The notes beneath the pieces are model-generated. The model searched no databases. It saw only the letters and a list, made by a program, of their open reading frames with translations, and was not told where the DNA came from. A stretch of DNA of 64,000 nt from NCBI GenBank assembly GCA_002104935.1, contig MCGT01000002.1, positions 434,001 to 498,000 of the forward strand, given 5' to 3'. The DNA comes from Hesseltinella vesiculosa. Its lineage: Eukaryota; Mucoromycota; Mucoromycetes; Mucorales; Cunninghamellaceae. This document shows, in pieces, positions 58,495-64,000 of the stretch (its first letter is position 1; each line of letters begins with the position of its first letter). The position numbers were made by a program, and so were the translations under genes.

Positions 58495-59811
58495 ATGTCC
58501 ATGCCGCTACTCACGCCCACTTCTCCCCAACCACACCATCCAAGGCCAAGACGACATACCATCACTCGACCGGACTCAGCCCTTGGGTTTCTGTCTGATT
58601 CCGAAGACGACCAGGATTCGCAGGCGCTGGACCGAATGAGCGACATCTTGACCAACTTGATTCAAGAAGCCAACAATGCCGTCCGCACCTCCCGGCCCCG
58701 CCGCTCCCACCCTCTCTCTACAAGACGTCAACGCCCTGTCTCCACCTCCACCTCCCATCTGGCCCATGCCACAAAACGATCCGCTTCTCTCGTCCCTCCT
58801 CGGCCCTCCTCCTACCACGCACGGGTCACCCCTCCAGCTTATCACCACCGGCCCCCATCCAGCGCATCGTCCACTTCCCCCCCACTCTTCTCTCCACGAC
58901 TGCCCAACACCCAAAGCCCTGTCAGCTCACCCTCTAGTGTCGATGGAGGAAAGAAGACCAGGGCTCCGTCTTCGGCCTTGTGCCCGTCACCGTCCATGCC
59001 GTCGAACCAACCGGCCTCCCACGGCCATCCAATCAAGCAGCTTCATACCCACGTCTTTCCCGCCGATGAGGATGCCTTGCCCCCTTCACTTGCAGAATCC
59101 TACCGACGTCTGGATTCCTCCATGGCCCTGGTCGATTCATTGTCTCGAGACCTCGCTAAAGACCCAGCAGCCCCAGCGCCACCACCTGGCGTGGCCACCT
59201 CGTCGCTGCCCTTCCTGCTGCTGCCACTGCTCCACATCCCTCATGTCTTGCTCACCTCGGTCTTTGATACCCTGTCCATACCCACCACCGTTGACATGTA
59301 CACCTCGTCCTTGTCAGGCATGATGTCCTGGGCTTTTTTCTTTGCTTTGGCGAACCTGGTGATCACCTGGTCACCTGCCACCGCCGACTCCCTCCCTCCT
59401 ATTACTGCCCGTCCTGCCGATCCAAATGCATCCCGTGCTTCCCTGTCATCGCTTGTCCTTGGCCGCGATCGCCGTCTCTCTTTACCTGGCAGCTTCCATC
59501 CGGTTTCACTTCCTTTGCCTGACCCCTCTTCCCTTGAGCCTTTGTTACAACGCCCTCAACGCCCGGCTCCCATCAACACCGCCATTATCTCCACCCTTAC
59601 CGCCTCTCCTTTGGTCGCCAATCCATCCGTCCGCCGCCCTATGCCCTCCACCTCTTACACCCGACGACTCCTGGCCCGACGCGTCGTGCCCAGCCGCAAA
59701 CGGATCATCCGTCCAGTGCGACAGGTCCCTTGCCTCCTCCCTATCGACACTCGCTCTTCTTCCACTTCTCCATCCACGCCTCTCACTTGTCAACGCCGCC
59801 GATCGATCTAG
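58495..59811 (+). CDS. Pro/Ser-rich protein with a hydrophobic segment, unknown
   Basis: An open frame of 438 residues from MSMPLLTPTSPQPHHPRPRR. It carries an early acidic/helical patch (FLSDSEDDQDSQALDRMSDI), a long Pro/Ser/His-rich region, a helical patch (ESYRRLDSSMALVDSLSRDL), and a hydrophobic stretch (SSLPFLLLPLLHIPHVLLTS to MSWAFFFALANLVITW) that could anchor it in a membrane. The last ~130 residues are less convincing. An overlapping frame from ~59426 is also hydrophobic, so a short intron near 59365 may switch frames. The real C-terminus is therefore uncertain. No family recognised. Confidence 0.5.
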   Translation: MSMPLLTPTSPQPHHPRPRRHTITRPDSALGFLSDSEDDQDSQALDRMSDILTNLIQEANNAVRTSRPRRSHPLSTRRQRPVSTSTSHLAHATKRSASLVPPRPSSYHARVTPPAYHHRPPSSASSTSPPLFSPRLPNTQSPVSSPSSVDGGKKTRAPSSALCPSPSMPSNQPASHGHPIKQLHTHVFPADEDALPPSLAESYRRLDSSMALVDSLSRDLAKDPAAPAPPPGVATSSLPFLLLPLLHIPHVLLTSVFDTLSIPTTVDMYTSSLSGMMSWAFFFALANLVITWSPATADSLPPITARPADPNASRASLSSLVLGRDRRLSLPGSFHPVSLPLPDPSSLEPLLQRPQRPAPINTAIISTLTASPLVANPSVRRPMPSTSYTRRLLARRVVPSRKRIIRPVRQVPCLLPIDTRSSSTSPSTPLTCQRRRSI

Positions 59812-59998
59812 AAAGAGTAAAAAAAAAAAAAAAACCGTATCACATGACCCTATCCCCATCCCGCTCCTTTGTCGTTATCACTGTATACTTTTTAGAATCT
59901 CCCTCGACCAAACGAAGATATAAAAAAAAAGTTTTATTTTTAATTTGATGATACAAAGAATGCAAAAAAAAAAAAAAAAATGAGGAGACGTGAGGAAG

Positions 59999-61688
59999 TT
60001 AATGTTCTTCATGAACGATGGGCAATGCAGAAAAGGAGGGTGGGGAGGTGACAAGAATGGCGGCTTCATGCTGAGGAGCTGGTCGGCGCCAGAGTCGAAG
60101 GTTTTTTGTGGAACCCGAAAGATGATCTCGAATCAGGTCCATCGAACCTTCTCTTCGACTTGACAACCATTGTGATACAGAAGCAGGAGACGACCCGCCG
60201 CTTTCGAGAGAAGGTCGCTTTTCACCGTCTTGCTCTTCATCATCATCGAGGGAGAGCCAGCTCTCTTTCGGACTACGCAACTGGCGGGAGCTGGATCGGC
60301 TGAGGCGAGGAGGATCTATTGTCTTTCCCTTTTTTTCATCGTCCTGCATGACAAAGCGATCGTCACTCTTTTCCTCAACGGCCGGATCGTCGGTTTCTTC
60401 CTCGTCATGCTCCAGCACCCGCCAGGGCACCGCTTCTTCCACTCGATAACAAGGAGCCGGGCCGGCAGCCATCAACGCCGGCGACAGGACGTGGCTGATA
60501 TGGGCTTCCTCCGGGCATTTGACAAACAAATCCTGCATGTCGGCTGGCGTCAAGACCAAACTCGTGGCTGACAAAGCAGGAGGCGAGCTGGGCAATGGTA
60601 AGGAGGGTTGCTGTAGGTATTTTTCTTGTACGTCCTGCTGAGAAGCTGCCGATGGCGTCGTCCAGCTGGTATGGCTGGGGGTCGGTACGTCATCTAGTTG
60701 TGGAGCGCTGATCATGATGCTAGGCCGAGACGGACGAAGATGACCGTGCTGCCAAAGATGAGGATCCAAGAATAGAACAAACAGCACCAGCATACTCCCT
60801 AGACCAGGACTTAGCCACGACCACCAACTTAACCCTTGATCGGAGCTACAACAAGGAAAGGGGCCGGCCGGGGAGGCTGGTGAGCGATCAAAATAAAAAC
60901 AGGAAAGTGATCAACACGGGGATGAAGGGGGTGGACTTACTATCCTGATGAATAGTAGATCATGATGGAAACAATAGGGCCAAATTCAATGAGCGCAGGG
61001 ATCAGTAGATACAATAAATAAGATCTTGGCAACGGGTAAACCGAGGATTTCTGGGTGCCAAAAATAAAAATCGCCACGCCCAAATTGATCAAAATAAATA
61101 CGCATTGCGGCACAACAAAAAATCCAAAGCTGGCCAACGTGGTTTCTAATAAAAAGGACAAATCGTTAAGAACAAGTTCCGGCGAGCACGCGCTCTGATT
61201 TTTTTTTTTTTTTTTTTTTTACCTGGAGAATGCCAGCACTCTTCTTCATCGGCAGTTTTATAAAATGGCACAGCCGCGCCACCTATGACACCGGCCACAA
61301 AAATAGGCACCCTTAATGCATCCCGAATAAAATACAGAATGAATGAACGCCCTTTTTTTTTCCTTTTGTTTTACAAGCAAATCCAAGAGCGAATGTTCCA
61401 AGGTTTCAGTAATAAAAAGGCGAGGGTGGTGGTCAGCATGGTGGTCTGAAGCTGTAACCATGAAGTGACGCTCTTTTTGATTTGGCAAGTGGGATCACGG
61501 ATCATGGCTGTCAAGGATAGGAAACCATAACTCAGTGTCAAGCAGGACAATGTGGTGTAAAATGCTAGATGGTCGGTTCTGTTTCGTCTTAGTCGACTGA
61601 TTTGGATCCAAAGGGCAAGTGCTGCTGCTGGGATGGAAATGGAATTCACTACCACTATCACAATGTAAAGATTTGGATTGAATGGCAT
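59999..61688 (-). CDS. seven-TM receptor-like protein with long cytoplasmic tail
   Basis: Minus strand, start ATG at 61688 (MPFNPNLYIVIVVVNSISIP), stop at 59999. Seven hydrophobic spans: YIVIVVVNSISIPAAALALW; AFYTTLSCLTLSYGFLSLTA; SWLQLQTTMLTTTLAFLLLK; WICLVPIFVAGVIGGAAVPF, made by an in-phase splice; FFVVPQCVFILINLGVAIFI; YLLYLLIPALIEFGPIVSIM; and SWLSPGLGSMLVLFVLFLDP. A ~230-residue tail follows, rich in Ser, Pro and acidic residues (DEEETDDPAVEEKSDDRF; WLSLDDDEEQDGEKRPSLES). The layout is that of a fungal G-protein-coupled receptor, possibly of the cAMP-receptor/Git3-like type; the ligand is unknown. The tail has many sites for phosphorylation. Confidence 0.75.
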
Positions 61689-63320
61689 GCCAAAACAAAA
61701 AAAAAAAAACGAGAGAAAAAAAAAAGGGCCAGGATACAAATAGACGAGTTTTATGTTTGCGTGTTAAAAAAACTTTGAAGCATGAGTTGCATTGTTGCAC
61801 ATGTGTGACGCCCTTTTGGAAATCCCCCTTTTATCTAAGAGATGGACTCTTCATCTCCAAGCCTCCCTCACATGAACGTGCACCTCAATTAGTAACTTAC
61901 CAGATCGTACAAGGCAAAAAAAAAGCGCCTTTTTTTCTTATTTCTGAAACGTTTTCATTTCCCAGTACTCCATTTTTCTTTCGTCTTCCCCATTTAATCC
62001 CGGGCCTCTTCGCTGATTTCTGACACCTTTTCTTTTCATTTTCGATGGAACAAAAAAAATGCGGACATTGAAAACACTATTTCCTCGGGAGGAGCTGGAA
62101 CGGGAATGATTGGAGGATAGCCACTTTTGTTTCTGGTTGGTTCCTTTCCCGACTCTCCATTTGCTTACACTCGACAGGAACTTCCCTTCTATGGCAATCT
62201 AAAGATGTTGGTCGCTTTTAAGCTTTCCTTTGTTCCCCTCAACCTCCTTCTTTCCATCCTCAAGAACCTATCACCGACGACCCAGACGGTAATTTCCTTT
62301 TTTTTCACCCTCCTTTCAAAGAATGCAAAAAAAAAAAAAAAATTGATCCCCCTCTCCCTGATGACATATAAATAAGCTTGCTTTTTTCCTTTTCTCTTTT
62401 TTCCTTCTCCACAGCTCTTCTTTTTTTTATTATCTTCATCGACATACTCTCTAATTCTATCATGCCTCCATTGTCAACTGCCTCGTTTGATGTCACTGAT
62501 GACAACGTTGCCTACACATTCTGCTCAAGCTGCGGCGTCGACACCACTGTATTCTCACATGAAGACCATTGTCCTCTCGCCAGGAAAGCCGACGCCAGCT
62601 CATGATCGTCCAAAAACACGCCCTCTCCATCTCAACATATGCAAACAAAATTTTTAATCCATCTACATCATCCTCATCATGCCTCATCCATGCCCATCCT
62701 ATCTCTCTTTTTTTTTTTGACCGCTTTGTCCTTGTTTTGGTCCCTCATACCTCCTCTATTGATACTCATGCTGCATGCCCATATACTTTTATTCTTTAAT
62801 AATCGTTAATTAAAAAAAACCTCGTTTACTACCTGTCCCTACATTTTCCATTGATTGTACATCATGTTCTTTGTTTATGTGCATGGGGTCCAATTAAGAT
62901 ACTCCTGTCAAAAAAAAGAACAGACCCTCTTATTTTTCCGGCTTAGCCTCACATGACCTTATGCCACCGTTGGATTGATGCCTTCCCATGAGCCATGACC
63001 ACACATCCTTGCATTCTTTTTCATGCGACGTAAAAAAAAATGAGACATGACATACTTTTCTAGAAAAAATAACCCAGGGCAAGGCACCTGGTCTGAACTG
63101 CGATGATCACCTCTCATTTTTTTTTTTTTTTTGCATGAGCAAGGACGGTTTGCAGCACAGGTTTGCCATGGCACATCCTTTTTTGGTCAACTTGCTTGCT
63201 CAGCAATGCTCCATTCCTCTGTGTCACTGTACAATACAAAAAAATTTTTCTTCTCACACCCACAGGTCAGTTCTTTTTTTTTTTTCTTTTCTTTTCCTCG
63301 AGCATTGATATCTTTGGATC
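61689..63320. other. intergenic region
   Basis: About 1.6 kb. It includes the 47-residue zinc-finger ORF listed separately and several T/A tracts. Other short frames (for example near 62210) lack support. The last ~60 bases are a T-rich leader for the NmrA-like gene. Confidence 0.45.
62462..62605 (+). CDS. 47-residue zinc-finger-like ORF
   Basis: Intron-free frame from ATG 62462 (MPPLSTASFDVTDDNVAYTF) with CSSCGVDTTVFSHEDHCPLA, i.e. C-x2-C-x9-H-x2-H-C. A pyrimidine-rich leader with a CACAG precedes it, and T-rich 3' DNA follows. It could be a micro-protein or the last exon of a gene whose earlier exons were not found. Confidence 0.4.
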   Translation: MPPLSTASFDVTDDNVAYTFCSSCGVDTTVFSHEDHCPLARKADASS

Positions 63321-64000
63321 ATGACTGAAATTGAGAAGATTTTATTGACCGGCGCCACCGGTCGGGTGGGGCAAAAGGTGGTGAGAGATCTCGTTGCCAA
63401 AGGTGTGCAAGTCACGGTGTATGTACGTAATCTTGCTAAATCGCAGGAGATGTTTGGCACAGCGCCCACAGTGACACATGTGGAAGGCGACCTCAGTGAC
63501 TTGACTCCATTGCAAACCGCCCTGCCGGGCCATTCTCGGCTCTTCCTCTTGACCAATGACTTTGGCACCATGGTTACGACAAAAACCCGGATTGCCGAGC
63601 TAGCTTATGCCGCCGGCGTACGGCAAATTGTCGATCTCTCGTCCCGCCTGGTCACGTTACCCTGGCGCACCTCTGCCATTGGCGAAGCCCACCGGCTGGC
63701 CGAGGAAAATGCGTACCGCCTTGCCATCGAGCACAACGCCCACTTTGTCTCTGTGCGACCTAGCCGCTTCATGTCCAACCAAATCTTCCTTGATGGCCCA
63801 CACATCAAAGCCAAGCAGACCATTGCCGATCATACTCCCCCTGACACTCCAAGCGAATGGGTCTCCCCCGACGACATCTCCGACGTGATCACTTGCATCC
63901 TCTCTGATCCTATCGACAAACATGCCAGCTTTGCATACCCGCTCATCGGCGACACCGTCAGCGGCCAGGCCCGCGCTCGGCTGTTCTCCCAGGTCCTGGG
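63321..64000 (+). CDS. NmrA-like NAD(P)-binding oxidoreductase, cut by window end
   Basis: Open from ATG 63321 to the window edge, 226 residues visible. The N-terminus ILLTGATGRVGQKVVRDL is a GxxGxxG dinucleotide-binding loop. VTVYVRNLAKSQEM and VTHVEGDLSDLTPL complete the Rossmann start. LSSRLVTLPWRTSAIGEAHR and FVSVRPSRFMSNQIF are the usual NmrA/QOR2-type atypical short-chain dehydrogenase pattern. Such proteins either reduce quinones or act as NADP sensors. The substrate cannot be told, and the end of the gene is outside the window. Confidence 0.8.
   Translation, partial: MTEIEKILLTGATGRVGQKVVRDLVAKGVQVTVYVRNLAKSQEMFGTAPTVTHVEGDLSDLTPLQTALPGHSRLFLLTNDFGTMVTTKTRIAELAYAAGVRQIVDLSSRLVTLPWRTSAIGEAHRLAEENAYRLAIEHNAHFVSVRPSRFMSNQIFLDGPHIKAKQTIADHTPPDTPSEWVSPDDISDVITCILSDPIDKHASFAYPLIGDTVSGQARARLFSQVL

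Noticed and set aside
58676..59323. Second long plus-strand frame inside the Pro/Ser-rich gene
   Set aside because: Its Pro/His-rich text is typical of a shifted reading of C-rich codons; the frame from 58495 has better helices and a better start.

Overview
The window looks like nuclear DNA of an early-diverging filamentous fungus, most likely Mucoromycota (Mucorales-type). Genes are dense and rich in short GT-AG introns, the protein set is fungal (Sec3, Puf6, Cox6a, Tps2, an Rrm4-like protein), and long poly(T)/poly(A) tracts sit in introns and between genes. The genus cannot be named from the sequence alone.

Layout. 0-20.6 kb: a secreted Cys-rich protein, a 2.5 kb gene-poor stretch with a foldback element, a mitochondrial SAM carrier, exocyst Sec3 divergent from an Rrm4-like RNA transport protein, a broken Fanzor gene (minus strand) with a further Fanzor relic, an SR splicing factor with two zinc knuckles, and 6-phosphogluconolactonase. 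20.6-32.6 kb is an accessory island: an AT-rich patch with two orphan ORFs, a duplicated 3' end of Puf6, a 2.1 kb array of ~335 bp repeats, a pseudogene with five in-frame stops, a second, decayed Fanzor, and a third, intact Fanzor. 32.6-64 kb is ordinary core genome: Puf6, Cox6a, a four-TM protein, a small unknown, bifunctional Tps2, a WDR5/Swd3-like protein, an ankyrin protein, a Gly/Ser-rich protein, a Rex1-type exonuclease, a RING protein, a CAMK/SNF1-like kinase, a mitochondrial Msp1-type AAA ATPase, a Pro/Ser-rich membrane protein, a 7-TM receptor-like protein, a tiny zinc-finger ORF and a cut NmrA-like reductase.

The strongest biology is the set of three Fanzor-type (eukaryotic TnpB-like, RuvC) genes plus one relic within 20 kb. 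They share a RuvC-I GxDPG motif, an NI-x3-G-x2-KY motif, an E-x-[WY]-TSQ motif just before a C-x2-C zinc finger, and an RD-x2-A2-x-N RuvC-III motif. Two also carry an N-terminal C-x2-C-x4-H-x7-C-P-F knuckle. One copy (29.4-32.6 kb) reads through eight exons without a lesion; the other two carry frameshifts or a nonsense codon. The second notable item is a 790-residue protein with three RRMs and two MLLE-like domains, matching the architecture of the endosomal mRNA transporter Rrm4 and lying divergently next to SEC3. Exon limits were set by eye from splice signals and reading phase.
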